Origin: JADJNW01 sp964526645
GTDB lineage: Bacteria > Bacteroidota > Bacteroidia > Chitinophagales > Saprospiraceae
Assembly: GCA_964526645.1 (NCBI GenBank)
Contig: CAZGJN010000004.1
Span: forward strand, 1 to 64,000
Direction of reading: 5' to 3'
DNA length: 64,000 bases
The notes below the pieces were generated by a model. The model did not search any database. It was not told the DNA's origin and worked only from the letters and a program-made list of their open reading frames with translations. Both the position numbers and the translations under genes were made by a program. Below, piece after piece: positions 18,301-26,950 of this stretch (its first letter is position 1; each line of letters begins with the position of its first letter).

Positions 18301-18450
18301 CATAATTTAATATTTTTAAGAGGTTAAAAAGTAGTAATAAATTTATTATTATATTTTCGAAAAAGCAAGAATCAAAAAGACTTTAACATATAAATTTATT
18401 TGCTATATTTAATAGCCCTCATATAATTTAAAGTTATTAGATAAAAAATG

Positions 18451-18481
18451 AGGTTATCAAGTAAATAGCTCTTGATAACCT
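18451..18481 (-). terminator. Terminator for the DUF5117-type metalloprotease gene
   Basis: The perfect 11-bp stem AGGTTATCAAG/CTTGATAACCT has a 9-nt loop. Read leftward it lies about 50 bases after the stop at 18534 and is followed by CATTTTTTAT. Confidence 0.8.
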
Positions 18482-18533
18482 TAATATGTCTAAAATTATA
18501 GAAGTTAAGGCTCTAAATATTAAGCCTATTCCT

Positions 18534-20936
18534 TTACTTCGGTTCCAAAATCATTTCAATACGTTGCAAAGCATCCTCCAGGTGGTAGCGCGAAAGCGTA
18601 TCGCTTTGGCGAGTCAAGCCGCTGCGAATATCGCTTTGCAGCTTTTTCAAAGTACCGCGCGCCACTGCTTTGATGTCGGTTTGGTCGTATTTATCATCTG
18701 TGAGTTTCATCAATTCACCCATTTTAGCGATGTAAGCGCGCTGTAGATTGCGGCGATAAGGGTCAATTTTATTGCCTGATCTGAGCTCGGAGAAAATGCC
18801 CACTCTGGTTTGGTCGAATAAATCCGTCAGCCCAAAGGCTTTCGTACCATGCACAGCACTGGCATCAATCAAGCGATTCAGGCGATCCGGTTCAAACAAG
18901 CGGTTGATAGTTGTTTCCTGCAAATTGCGCAGGCGCTCTACCATCCCTGATGGCTCGATGCGCTGCAAGATATCAGGTACTACCATCCAAGCAGGCGTAG
19001 CAAATAGCTGATCGTTGAGGAATCGCACGGCGCGGTATTGTTTTTCTTTTTCAACCGGAGTATAAATCACCCCCTTTTCATCATAAGTTTTTTGGAATTC
19101 ATACACACCGCCCACATTGGAGGTGACATGACCCATGTAGCGCCCGAATTGCCCGAGCACCTGCCCGTATAGCTCCCGCAGATCGTCATAGTTTTTGCCA
19201 TCTTCAGCCGACCAACTGATGAGGTTGGGCACAATGCGTTTCAAATTTTTGATACCAAATTCGCTGGCTCTCATCGCATCATCGCCGAGGTCTTCGGTTT
19301 GTGCCGTTGGATCCAATGGATTGCCACGCTGCTGGCCGTAGCGGTACAGGGGGTTGCCGGCGCGCTCTTTTACCCAGGTATTTAGCGTAGCAGCCTCATC
19401 TTCTGGGGATTTGGCATTTGGGATGATTTTGTAGCCATAGATGGTAGCCCATAGATCGTAAGCCCCGATTTTCGGGTGTACATCCACCGCGCCGTCTTCC
19501 GGCTGAGCGATGTAGTTGAAGCGAGCGTAATCCATAATGGAAGGTGCCGTACCGGAGGTTTTGGTGAAAGTAGGCGAGCGCAATGAATCCACAGGGTAAG
19601 CCACACTGGAACCCATATTGTGCGGAAAGCCGAGGGTGTGCCCCACTTCGTGTGCCGCTACAAAACGGATAAGTTCTCCCATCACTTTATCATCAAACTT
19701 TACACTACGCGCACTTGGATTAATCGCTGCGGTTTGGATGAAATACCAGTTGCGCAAGAGGTTCATTACATTATGATACCACAAAATATCCGATTCCAGG
19801 ATCTCGCCCGTGCGGGGGTCGTGTACATGCGGCCCTACGGCATTTTGAATATCTGTGGTGATGTATCGAATGCAAGAGTAGCGAGCATCTTCTGGGCTCC
19901 AGTCGGGGTCTTCCTCCTTGCTGGGCGGTTCTTTTGCAATAATTGCCTTTTTAAAACCGGCAGCTTCAAATGCTTTTTGCCAATCTTCCACACCTTGCAT
20001 TAAGTAAGGTCTCCATTTTTCAGGAGTAGCTGGATCAATGTAGTACACAATCGGTTGCTTGGGCTCCACCAATTCGCCGCGTTTGTAAGCTTCCATGTCT
20101 TTGGGCTCCAAGCGCCAGCGCGTGATGTAGCGACGAGTAGCCGCCTTTTGCTCATCTAAGCTATAATCTGTTTGCTGAATAGAAAAGAAACCCACTCTTG
20201 CATCATAAAAGCGCGGTTGCATTGGCTCTTCCGGCAATAAAATCATTGACTGATTCATCTCAATGGAAAGCGTGCCGGTCAACTGATTATCGGGTAGTTT
20301 TGTACCGCTGAAAGTCAGAATATGCCGAATTTCAACATTCTTAGGAAAGCTTTTCACGCTGCTGATCAGGCTGCGCTCTTTGTCCAAGCTACGGATACCA
20401 AAATTAGTACGGTCTTGCTGCGAGAGCGGACCAATCATTTCTATATCAGAAGTGAACAGGGGAGTCACATCTATTACATAAGCGGTGGTATCTGTATTAT
20501 AAGCATTAATATCAAACGCCATAATAACAGGCTCAAAATTATTATTACGAACAGACAAGTAAATGGGGTCTTCCTCACTGGCAACACTATTGTAAGAAAC
20601 CGAACGAAGCAGCACTTTGTCGCCTTGCTTTTGCCAGCGAATCACTTGCTGCGGGCGCGAGCGCATACCTGCTCCCCCGAAGCTTAGGTTTTTGACATAA
20701 CCGCTGATAACACTTACGATGAGGATTTCCTTATCCAATACATTTTTCGGAATTTCAAAATAATATTTGCCTTCAATTTGATGAACAACAACCAAGCCGG
20801 AATCTGTGACCGCCTCTTTCGTCACCAAATCCTTGTATGGCTTGATCTTGCCATTCGCCTTTTTGGCAGCATCGGCAGGCTTTTTATCATCGGCTGGTTT
20901 TGGTGTTGTTTGGTTGGTAGTAGGCGGCGAGCCCAA
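18534..20936 (-). CDS. Zinc-dependent metalloprotease (DUF5117/DUF4953 type); signal peptide in another frame
   Basis: An 800-residue open frame. After a Pro/Lys/Ala-rich linker it follows the large Bacteroidota metalloprotease family with DUF5117 and DUF4953 regions: IPKNVLDKEILIVS, GAGMRSRPQQVIRW, VYYIDPATPEKWRPY, then the gluzincin/metzincin-like motif HEVGHTLGFPHN (His429, Glu430, His433, His439) and SIMDYARFNY as Met-turn. It presumably acts on peptides outside the cytoplasm. The frame begins at a TTG. The only good ATG (20973) encodes MRFWIITLFILGLG, a clear signal peptide, but in a different frame. Removing one C from the C4 tract at 20938-20941 would join them. This is either a real disruption or a sequence error. 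Confidence 0.8.
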   Translation of the reverse strand: MGSPPTTNQTTPKPADDKKPADAAKKANGKIKPYKDLVTKEAVTDSGLVVVHQIEGKYYFEIPKNVLDKEILIVSVISGYVKNLSFGGAGMRSRPQQVIRWQKQGDKVLLRSVSYNSVASEEDPIYLSVRNNNFEPVIMAFDINAYNTDTTAYVIDVTPLFTSDIEMIGPLSQQDRTNFGIRSLDKERSLISSVKSFPKNVEIRHILTFSGTKLPDNQLTGTLSIEMNQSMILLPEEPMQPRFYDARVGFFSIQQTDYSLDEQKAATRRYITRWRLEPKDMEAYKRGELVEPKQPIVYYIDPATPEKWRPYLMQGVEDWQKAFEAAGFKKAIIAKEPPSKEEDPDWSPEDARYSCIRYITTDIQNAVGPHVHDPRTGEILESDILWYHNVMNLLRNWYFIQTAAINPSARSVKFDDKVMGELIRFVAAHEVGHTLGFPHNMGSSVAYPVDSLRSPTFTKTSGTAPSIMDYARFNYIAQPEDGAVDVHPKIGAYDLWATIYGYKIIPNAKSPEDEAATLNTWVKERAGNPLYRYGQQRGNPLDPTAQTEDLGDDAMRASEFGIKNLKRIVPNLISWSAEDGKNYDDLRELYGQVLGQFGRYMGHVTSNVGGVYEFQKTYDEKGVIYTPVEKEKQYRAVRFLNDQLFATPAWMVVPDILQRIEPSGMVERLRNLQETTINRLFEPDRLNRLIDASAVHGTKAFGLTDLFDQTRVGIFSELRSGNKIDPYRRNLQRAYIAKMGELMKLTDDKYDQTDIKAVARGTLKKLQSDIRSGLTRQSDTLSRYHLEDALQRIEMILEPK

Positions 20937-21192
20937 GCCCCAAGATGAAAAGTGTAATGATCCAAAATCTCATTTCGCTTTAATTTTTGATTAGGTGGAA
21001 TGATAGATGTGTAAATGCAATGCGCAAGATATTGTTTTAGTGCATTCTGAAATTGGTTTTTCGGTGGATTTACTCAAAAAAAACGCCTGCTCAAAACTAA
21101 AGGCTGGCGTAGAAATTTGCGAAAACGGCATTGCCATTTTTATATTCACATAAAGTTAACACGTTTTAAAGTATTTTCCTGCGCCTGATCAG

Positions 21193-21200
21193 TATCTTTG
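21193..21200 (+). promoter_or_regulatory. Bacteroidota -7 element TATCTTTG
   Basis: An exact TAnnTTTG match 22 bases before the ATG at 21223. No convincing -33 TTTG is found at the expected distance. Confidence 0.45.
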
Positions 21201-21222
21201 GAATGTTTTTCAAAAAAATGCT

Positions 21223-22023
21223 ATGGATGTTGTTTTTGGTAATCAAAAGATTGAAAATTGGGTCGCTACGCGTATACTGAATTTTTTAAATAGCGCGAAA
21301 ACGGCGAAAGATATTAGCGATGGCGTGCAAGACGACCCCAACTCTGGCGGGGCTGGAGCGGGCACTGCTATTGGCGAGACGGTTGCCTTGCGCATTTTAG
21401 AAAAACGCGGTACGCTGCCTTTTCCGGGCTTTACCAGTATTGACCAATTGGAAGGCATCCCAGGTTTGGGCGAAGATAAAATTCGCGACCTGATTTACAC
21501 TTTTGGGCTGAGGGCAGCAGATGCTTTCCGCAAGGCGATGTTCAATGGCGTGATCGGCGACAACTGGAACCTGGAGCATTATACTTATTATTTCAACAGT
21601 GAGGAAGATTTTAATAATACGGTTAATCTTGCTTCTAATTTTACAAATCATATTGCCTACCAAATAGAGCAGATTATTACTGCGAAAACGGGCAATGACC
21701 GCGCGGCTTCCCTTGCCGGAAAGCTTATCCAGTGTGCCTATCAGGAGTCCTTTGAGTCGGCGCACTTGGGGAGTTTCGCTTTTGCTTTGTGGTTTTACCG
21801 GTTTGATTATGATAATTGGTTCTCTTTCGAGCGCGTCCGGCTGGAGATTGAAAAATATTTGAATTACTACGAACAAGCACAATACGAGCTACGCTTTGGA
21901 TTTTTCAAGGGTTTTAGTACTGTGGGGCTGCTAACGGAAGGCATTACGCGGACGGATTTACCGGTGGTGATCAATCCTATGGAGCGCGCCATTACTATCT
22001 GGACGGCGGAGCTGTTTGATTAG
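21223..22023 (+). CDS. Protein of unknown function with a helix-hairpin-helix-like motif
   Basis: I do not recognise this 266-residue soluble protein as a whole. Around residues 70-90 the segment FTSIDQLEGIPGLGEDKIRDLI has the GIPGLG hairpin of the helix-hairpin-helix fold, which in known families binds DNA non-specifically. It is preceded by a Gly/Ala-rich patch (DDPNSGGAGAGTAIGE). Residues 115-266 are aromatic-rich and mixed helical (WNLEHYTYYFNSEEDF, FALWFYRFDYDNWFSFERVR). There is no signal peptide or membrane segment. It stands alone with its own promoter-like element. DNA binding is only a suggestion from one motif. Confidence 0.6.
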   Translation: MDVVFGNQKIENWVATRILNFLNSAKTAKDISDGVQDDPNSGGAGAGTAIGETVALRILEKRGTLPFPGFTSIDQLEGIPGLGEDKIRDLIYTFGLRAADAFRKAMFNGVIGDNWNLEHYTYYFNSEEDFNNTVNLASNFTNHIAYQIEQIITAKTGNDRAASLAGKLIQCAYQESFESAHLGSFAFALWFYRFDYDNWFSFERVRLEIEKYLNYYEQAQYELRFGFFKGFSTVGLLTEGITRTDLPVVINPMERAITIWTAELFD

Positions 22024-22046
22024 TGCTAATCTTCTGGCTCGATGTT

Positions 22047-22931
22047 TTACTTTTTTCCGCCACGCTGGATTTTGTAATAAATATTTTCTCTTGCGCCAAG
22101 ACTTAACGCCAAGTCATCTCTTTTTTGGGTATTAAAATCCAAAATCATCGGTCGCTCCGCGTGTGTACGCAAGAATATATCAAATAGATAGGGCAGCGCA
22201 CCCGCCTTTGCGCCGGCAGGAGATTCCAAAGGCACTAAGCTCAGCGCTTTGCTGTGGCTGTAAATAAAAAAATTGGCGGCAAGCAATTCGCCTCGTTGAT
22301 TTTCGATACCCGAAGCGAAGCCCCACCCTCGATGTAGTGCGTTGTACATGATGCGTTGCAAGGCGTGAAAATTATGAGTGAGATGCCGACGATCTTTGGC
22401 GTATCTTTGGTAAAAAGCAGCTACACTTTCTGGTTTTAAATTTGAAGTAACAATAAGCTGATTATCAGTAGCTTGCTTTAATTTTTCTGATAAAGCGGTT
22501 GTGTAATTTGCTCTAAGGGTTTCATACGGCACAGTGAGCAATATTTGGTGGTTGTACAATTCCATTATTTTGTAATCATGTTGTTGTGGCAAATTGACTT
22601 GCTCATTCACCACAATTTCCACCGATTTATATTCCTTTGGAATCGCATTTAAAAAATTTTCAACCCGCTTAGGCGAGAGTGCATGGATGGAATACAAGCC
22701 TAGTTCCCGCATGAGCGGCGGCTGGTGCAATTCTTTACCGCCCCAAAAGCTTTTGCGCCACACCAAAGGGAATACCGACTCATAGTCGCCTTCCACCAAT
22801 GCGTCCCAGTCTTTTGCTACAAAATCGAGAAACCACTTATAGCCAAACACGTTGCCATTATTGGCGAAGTGAATGCAGCTATTCCATTTTACCTTATCAA
22901 TATCTTCGTGATGGATCAATTGGATGTTCAT
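22047..22931 (-). CDS. FemAB/GNAT-like acyltransferase
   Basis: A 294-residue soluble protein. The N-terminal half (VFGYKWFLDFVAKDWDALV, then FPLVWRKSFWGGKELHQPPLMRELG) and the C-terminal GNAT-like half (GWGFASGIENQRGELLAANFFIY, then a Y..F...LR pattern) match the FemAB-like double-GNAT proteins found in many Bacteroidota. Characterised relatives transfer amino acids to peptidoglycan or acyl groups to small molecules; the substrate here cannot be read from the sequence. It lies 61 bases after the SDR gene on the same strand, so the two may share a transcript. Confidence 0.6.
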   Translation of the reverse strand: MNIQLIHHEDIDKVKWNSCIHFANNGNVFGYKWFLDFVAKDWDALVEGDYESVFPLVWRKSFWGGKELHQPPLMRELGLYSIHALSPKRVENFLNAIPKEYKSVEIVVNEQVNLPQQHDYKIMELYNHQILLTVPYETLRANYTTALSEKLKQATDNQLIVTSNLKPESVAAFYQRYAKDRRHLTHNFHALQRIMYNALHRGWGFASGIENQRGELLAANFFIYSHSKALSLVPLESPAGAKAGALPYLFDIFLRTHAERPMILDFNTQKRDDLALSLGARENIYYKIQRGGKK

Positions 22932-22991
22932 GCAGCTTGTAACAGGAAAAAATCCGATAAGGTTTGCTAAAACCCTATCGGATTGGGGCGG

Positions 22992-23756
22992 CTATAAGAA
23001 AATTCCACCCGAAGCTTCTATGCGTTGTGCGGTGATCCATCGGGCTCTTTCCGAGCAAAGAAGGGCTACAATACCGCCGATGTCATCGGGTACGCCCACT
23101 CTGCCCAGTGCAGTTTGAGTAGCCAAATAATCTTTAATGTGTGGATTCGCCTCGAAAGCCCCTTTCGTAAAGTCCGTTTCCACAGGACCAGGTGCTACTA
23201 CATTCACTGTGATGCCTCGGCCGCCCAATTCTTTTGCCAGATAGCGGGTCAGTGTTTCAATAGCGCTTTTCATAGCACCGTATGCAGCATAGCCAGGGAT
23301 GGCAAAGCGAGCCAAGCCAGTAGATAAGTTGACAATGCGGCCATGATCTGCCAGTAGCGGGAGCAGCTTTTGTGTCAGAAAATATACGCCTTTGAAATGT
23401 ACGTTCATCAAAGCATCGAATGATGCTTCGGTAGTATCGGCAAACATGGAGTGCGAGTCAATGCCTGCATTATTGATGAGAAAATCCAAGTGCCCAGTAC
23501 CCCAATGCGTTTGCAGCACTTGCGAAAGTGCTTGAATAAAACCATCAAAAGAAGCAATATCGTTTACATCAAGGTGCAGCACAGCCGCTTTTCCACCCAA
23601 TTCTTGGATTGCCGCTGCCACTTGCTGTGCTTCCTCTTTTTTGCTGCGATAAGTGAGCACTACATCGTGCCCATCTTTGGCGAGTTCGATTGCTATATTT
23701 TTGCCAAGCCCGCGGCTTCCGCCGGTTACTAAGGCGATTTTTCTCTGTACAGTCAT
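22992..23756 (-). CDS. Short-chain dehydrogenase/reductase (classical SDR, FabG-like)
   Basis: A 254-residue NAD(P)-dependent oxidoreductase. The cofactor motif TGGSRGLG is at 11-18, NNAG at about 92-95, and the catalytic triad is complete with Ser in VNLSTGL and YGAMK. The C-terminal PGPVETDF and the closing ITAQRIEASGGIFL are as in FabG-type SDRs. An Arg after the Gly-rich loop (TYRSKKEE) suggests NADPH preference. The substrate is unknown. An AraC-type regulator gene ends 70 bases upstream on the same strand, a common pairing for regulated SDRs; that relation is inference. Confidence 0.85.
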   Translation of the reverse strand: MTVQRKIALVTGGSRGLGKNIAIELAKDGHDVVLTYRSKKEEAQQVAAAIQELGGKAAVLHLDVNDIASFDGFIQALSQVLQTHWGTGHLDFLINNAGIDSHSMFADTTEASFDALMNVHFKGVYFLTQKLLPLLADHGRIVNLSTGLARFAIPGYAAYGAMKSAIETLTRYLAKELGGRGITVNVVAPGPVETDFTKGAFEANPHIKDYLATQTALGRVGVPDDIGGIVALLCSERARWITAQRIEASGGIFL

Positions 23757-23826
23757 GTGCTTTTGATTTTAAATGACCGTGCAAAGTTGCAGATGCTTCT
23801 CCTAAAAAAATGGTGAGAGGTTCAGA

Positions 23827-24237
23827 CTAAATGGTGAGTACTTCAGTTTTTTCTTCCAGGGTTCCAGCCGAAAACGCCTTTCTATATTGAGATGGTGTCA
23901 TGCCCGTAAAAGCTTTGAACCATTTGGTGAAATTGGAAGGATCGTATGTCAAAATATGAGCTACATCTGCTATTGTGTAGTTGCCATCTTGCAATAAATC
24001 TTTTGCAATTTTCAAAATTTTTAATTCGTAGAAATGACAAGGGTGTTTTCCGGTATGCGCTTTGATGACATTGCTCAGATGCGTTGGGTGGATGTGCATT
24101 TCTTTGGCGATGTCGCGTAGTTCATACATGTCATCCGCTTTCCCATTTAGTACATCTTGCAAATGGCAATCGAGGGTGTGCATATACTGCTGAAAAATTT
24201 CTTCTTTGCGCGGTAAATATTTTTTAGGGACAACCAT
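23827..24237 (-). CDS. AraC-family transcriptional regulator, DNA-binding domain only
   Basis: A 136-residue protein almost entirely made of the double helix-turn-helix of AraC regulators. The first HTH is around ELRDIAKEMHIHPTHLSNVIKAHTGKHP. The second contains the family signature IADVAHILTYDPSNFTKWFKAFTGMTPSQYRK. The usual ligand-binding N-terminal domain is missing; only about 30 residues precede the DNA-binding part. It therefore cannot sense a sugar-type effector in the usual way. It lies directly upstream of an SDR gene on the same strand. Confidence 0.85.
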   Translation of the reverse strand: MVVPKKYLPRKEEIFQQYMHTLDCHLQDVLNGKADDMYELRDIAKEMHIHPTHLSNVIKAHTGKHPCHFYELKILKIAKDLLQDGNYTIADVAHILTYDPSNFTKWFKAFTGMTPSQYRKAFSAGTLEEKTEVLTI

Positions 24238-24338
24238 GGCCAGCTATTTTTTTATGAAAATTGTTATGCGTAAAAAAAATTATTTGTAATAAATTGAATA
24301 TTATTTACTTGAATATTTTTTTGAAATATTTTGAAGCA

Positions 24339-25121
24339 TCAATAGAATAATTTTAAAAACCATTGATGCAAGTTATACATTTTTATAACAGACAGAATGA
24401 CCGCTATCATCAAAATACGATGTGCCCAAAATGCGGCATTTACACTTTTGGAGATATAGACCGCAGAGACGTAGCCGCCAATGGTTTGTCCGATGGCAAT
24501 TAACAAACCGATGCGCCAATCAATCAAGCCCTGTGATTGAAAAATAAAAATGACCAGCAGGGTATAAATGCCTACAATGGTGACCTTGATGGCGTTGCTA
24601 TCCACCAAGCTATAGCGCGCTGTGAGTACCATCACCGCTACAAAAAAAATACCCATTCCCATTTGAATAAACCCGCCATAGAAACCTAAGGCAAGAAATA
24701 TCGGGATCACCGCCCACAGGCTAAGTTGAATATTCGGATCCGTTTGCTGAAGCCAGCGTTCCGGCTTGAACAAGATCGCAAAAAGCATGAAGATCATCAA
24801 AAATTTAAAAACGCCCAGGAATTGCTCATTACTCACGCTCACCGCCACCACCGCACCGATGATAGCGCCAATGGATGTGAATACCAAAAAAGCCCAGCTG
24901 CGCCGGAAGTCGAGCTTGCCATGCCGCCAAAAGCCATACGCGCCCGCCACACTTTGGGTAAATAAGCCAATTCGATTGGTACCATTGGCGAGGTTGCCCG
25001 GCAAGCCAATCATTTCGGTCATCAAGGAAAGGGTAATGACAGAACCATTTCCCGCCAGTGTGTTGATCGCACCCGCCAGAAAACTCCCAACAATAGCAAT
25101 AACGTACTGATAAAATTCCAT
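24339..25121 (-). CDS. TauE/SafE-family membrane transporter
   Basis: A 260-residue integral membrane protein with about seven to eight hydrophobic segments. The first half carries the family repeat signature AGAINTLAGNGSVITLSLM followed by GLPGNLANGTNRIG, and the second half a related LVDSNAIKVT stretch after VAVMVLTARYS. Known members export sulfite, sulfoacetate or other organosulfur anions, and many are unassigned. No sulfur-metabolism gene adjoins it, so the substrate is open. It appears monocistronic. Confidence 0.85.
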   Translation of the reverse strand: MEFYQYVIAIVGSFLAGAINTLAGNGSVITLSLMTEMIGLPGNLANGTNRIGLFTQSVAGAYGFWRHGKLDFRRSWAFLVFTSIGAIIGAVVAVSVSNEQFLGVFKFLMIFMLFAILFKPERWLQQTDPNIQLSLWAVIPIFLALGFYGGFIQMGMGIFFVAVMVLTARYSLVDSNAIKVTIVGIYTLLVIFIFQSQGLIDWRIGLLIAIGQTIGGYVSAVYISKSVNAAFWAHRILMIAVILSVIKMYNLHQWFLKLFY

Positions 25122-25317
25122 AGCATCAGGTTTGGAATGTCAACCATCAAATCTTCAGGCAGGGCAAGCCAAATATAAAACTTGTTTTATGTTGCTTACA
25201 CGCTCTTAGTATAAACAGAATTGGGGTATTTTCTGGTTTGAAAAACGAGAAAAAATGGTGAAAAGAGTTGACAAACAGGGGGTTTGAGGTTTATAAAATA
25301 CGAGTTTTAATGAGAAA

Positions 25318-25722
25318 TTATCGGATGCTTTGGCACAGTTCCACCAAAACGCCATTCGCACTTTTAGGATGAAAAAAACAGACTAACTTGTCATCTGCAC
25401 CGCGCTTGGGTTCGGGGCTGAGCAGTTGAAAACCCTCATTTACGAGGCGGTTCATCTCGGCGTGGATGTCATCTACCTCAAAAGCAATATGATGAATGCC
25501 TTCGCCTTTTTTTTCGATATATTTTGCGATGGCACTATCGGGGGAGCTCGCTTCGAGCAACTCTATTTTGGCTTCCCCATTTTGAAAAAATGCCGTTTTG
25601 ACGTGCTCAGAGGCGACTTCTTCCATTTTGTAGTGGGGTTTCCCCAAGAGTGTAGCAAATAATTCATTGCTTGCCTCCAGGTCTTTCACCGCAATACCAA
25701 TGTGTTCTAAGCGGAGTACCAT
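25318..25722 (-). CDS. mce: Methylmalonyl-CoA epimerase
   Basis: A vicinal-oxygen-chelate enzyme interconverting (2R)- and (2S)-methylmalonyl-CoA in propionate metabolism. The 134-residue length is typical. Two beta-alpha-beta-beta-beta modules carry the metal ligands: His7 (LEHIGIAV), His78 (GEGIHHIAFEVDD) and Glu128 (GVLVELCQ). The internal KIELLE strand of the family is also present. It lies 10 bases after the Lnb-like gene at the end of a leftward run of envelope genes, which is an unusual place for this enzyme. Mutase genes are not in the window. Confidence 0.88.
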   Translation of the reverse strand: MVLRLEHIGIAVKDLEASNELFATLLGKPHYKMEEVASEHVKTAFFQNGEAKIELLEASSPDSAIAKYIEKKGEGIHHIAFEVDDIHAEMNRLVNEGFQLLSPEPKRGADDKLVCFFHPKSANGVLVELCQSIR

Positions 25723-25732
25723 ATTTTGATTG

Positions 25733-26950
25733 TTATTTCGGATTGATAAATGATGCCTTTTTCAAGCGCAATTTTTCAAAAATCAAGTTCAGTACGATGC
25801 CCTCTCTGTTCATACTCCTCATTATCAGTGCAATAAGGATCGGGATAATTGCTACGTTGAATTGTTGCGGAAACCAGTTCCAGCTCAAAAGCAATAGCCA
25901 TAAAATGGTAGCAAATACAGCAAAACTCAGCCTTAGCCACTTTTGGCTGCTACGCCGAATGATTCCGACGATGGAAATCAAGTATAAAGGGTTCAGCCAC
26001 AATACGTTCCAATTCCACTTGGTGGCAATATGATCTGTGCCAAACCACATAAACAGAAAAAATACCCCTGCAAGCCCACAGGCTGAAAAAAGTAAAATGT
26101 CAAATATGTTTTTTGCGCGCCGACTTTTGCTCAAAGTTATGCCAAGTGCGAGGATCGCTACAATGACAAAAACCAGCATGGGAGTGAATTTTATCAATGT
26201 CTTGTCCGTTGGTAGGGCTGTTTTATTTTGCAAAACAACTGCCGGTTGTAGCAGTGCTTGATTACCAAGCCTTGCTGCCGCCAGATTGCGAGCAAGATAA
26301 TCAGGGAGGAACATTTGGTGTCGAAAATCTGCTTCTTTATCTGCTGGCAAGCCCAGAATCAGGTCAATCCCAAAATCCGACCAGGGTGAATGCACCAGGT
26401 ACTCATCTAATAATTGCCGGAAGCTTACCTGCCGAGTAGTCGTAGTTGCATATTTCACGCCGTATTGTTTTTCAAAAATATCGCGGATCATGGTTGCGCA
26501 ATTGCTGTAAAAGAAATCGTACAAATAAGCCCTATTTTCGGGGCGGTGATTCCATTGCAGAAATTCGATCAACTGGTGCTCTTGTTCATCGCTCAACTGG
26601 AAAATCTGTTCGCTGATCGAGCGATTTTCATACTGGTAGTATCGCACAAGATCCGACATATTATCCGTGCTGAGCAAGTAGGGTAGCTTGCCGCGAATAA
26701 ATTTTATATAAAAATTGGGAGTATCAAAGTCAAAAGTGCCATAGTTGTACAAGATATCTTGCCCGGTTGCGCTGTTGCGGATGCGAATGGCACTATGCCC
26801 AAAGGTGGAATACAACTCATTGCCCGGCGATCCGGTGATAAGGCTGATGGTGATGTCATTTTTGATGGAATCCTGCTGCCCGAATCCTGTTGTAAATGAA
26901 CAAATAGCCACAAGGCTCAGCCATGTTTTTTTTAATGATTTATACCTCAT
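25733..26950 (-). CDS. Lnb-like DUF4105 membrane protein (putative lipoprotein N-acyltransferase)
   Basis: 405 residues: a signal peptide or anchor (1-24), a periplasmic DUF4105 domain (about 30-215), and five hydrophobic segments in residues 255-385. Conserved DUF4105 residues are present: His52 in STFGHSAIRI, YNYGTFDF (68-75), and Cys151 in FFYSNCATMIRD. This domain was recently linked to the Bacteroides lipoprotein N-acyltransferase called Lnb, thought to use a Cys/His pair; I rely on memory for that. If right, it would triacylate lipoproteins such as the DUF4197 protein here. The ATG overlaps the end of the upstream glycosyltransferase gene by 11 bases, implying translational coupling. 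Confidence 0.72.
   Translation of the reverse strand: MRYKSLKKTWLSLVAICSFTTGFGQQDSIKNDITISLITGSPGNELYSTFGHSAIRIRNSATGQDILYNYGTFDFDTPNFYIKFIRGKLPYLLSTDNMSDLVRYYQYENRSISEQIFQLSDEQEHQLIEFLQWNHRPENRAYLYDFFYSNCATMIRDIFEKQYGVKYATTTTRQVSFRQLLDEYLVHSPWSDFGIDLILGLPADKEADFRHQMFLPDYLARNLAAARLGNQALLQPAVVLQNKTALPTDKTLIKFTPMLVFVIVAILALGITLSKSRRAKNIFDILLFSACGLAGVFFLFMWFGTDHIATKWNWNVLWLNPLYLISIVGIIRRSSQKWLRLSFAVFATILWLLLLSWNWFPQQFNVAIIPILIALIMRSMNREGIVLNLIFEKLRLKKASFINPK

Noticed and set aside
24339..25121. Specific assignment of the TauE/SafE protein as a sulfite exporter
   Set aside because: The family is broad and no sulfur-metabolism gene adjoins it; only the family is claimed.
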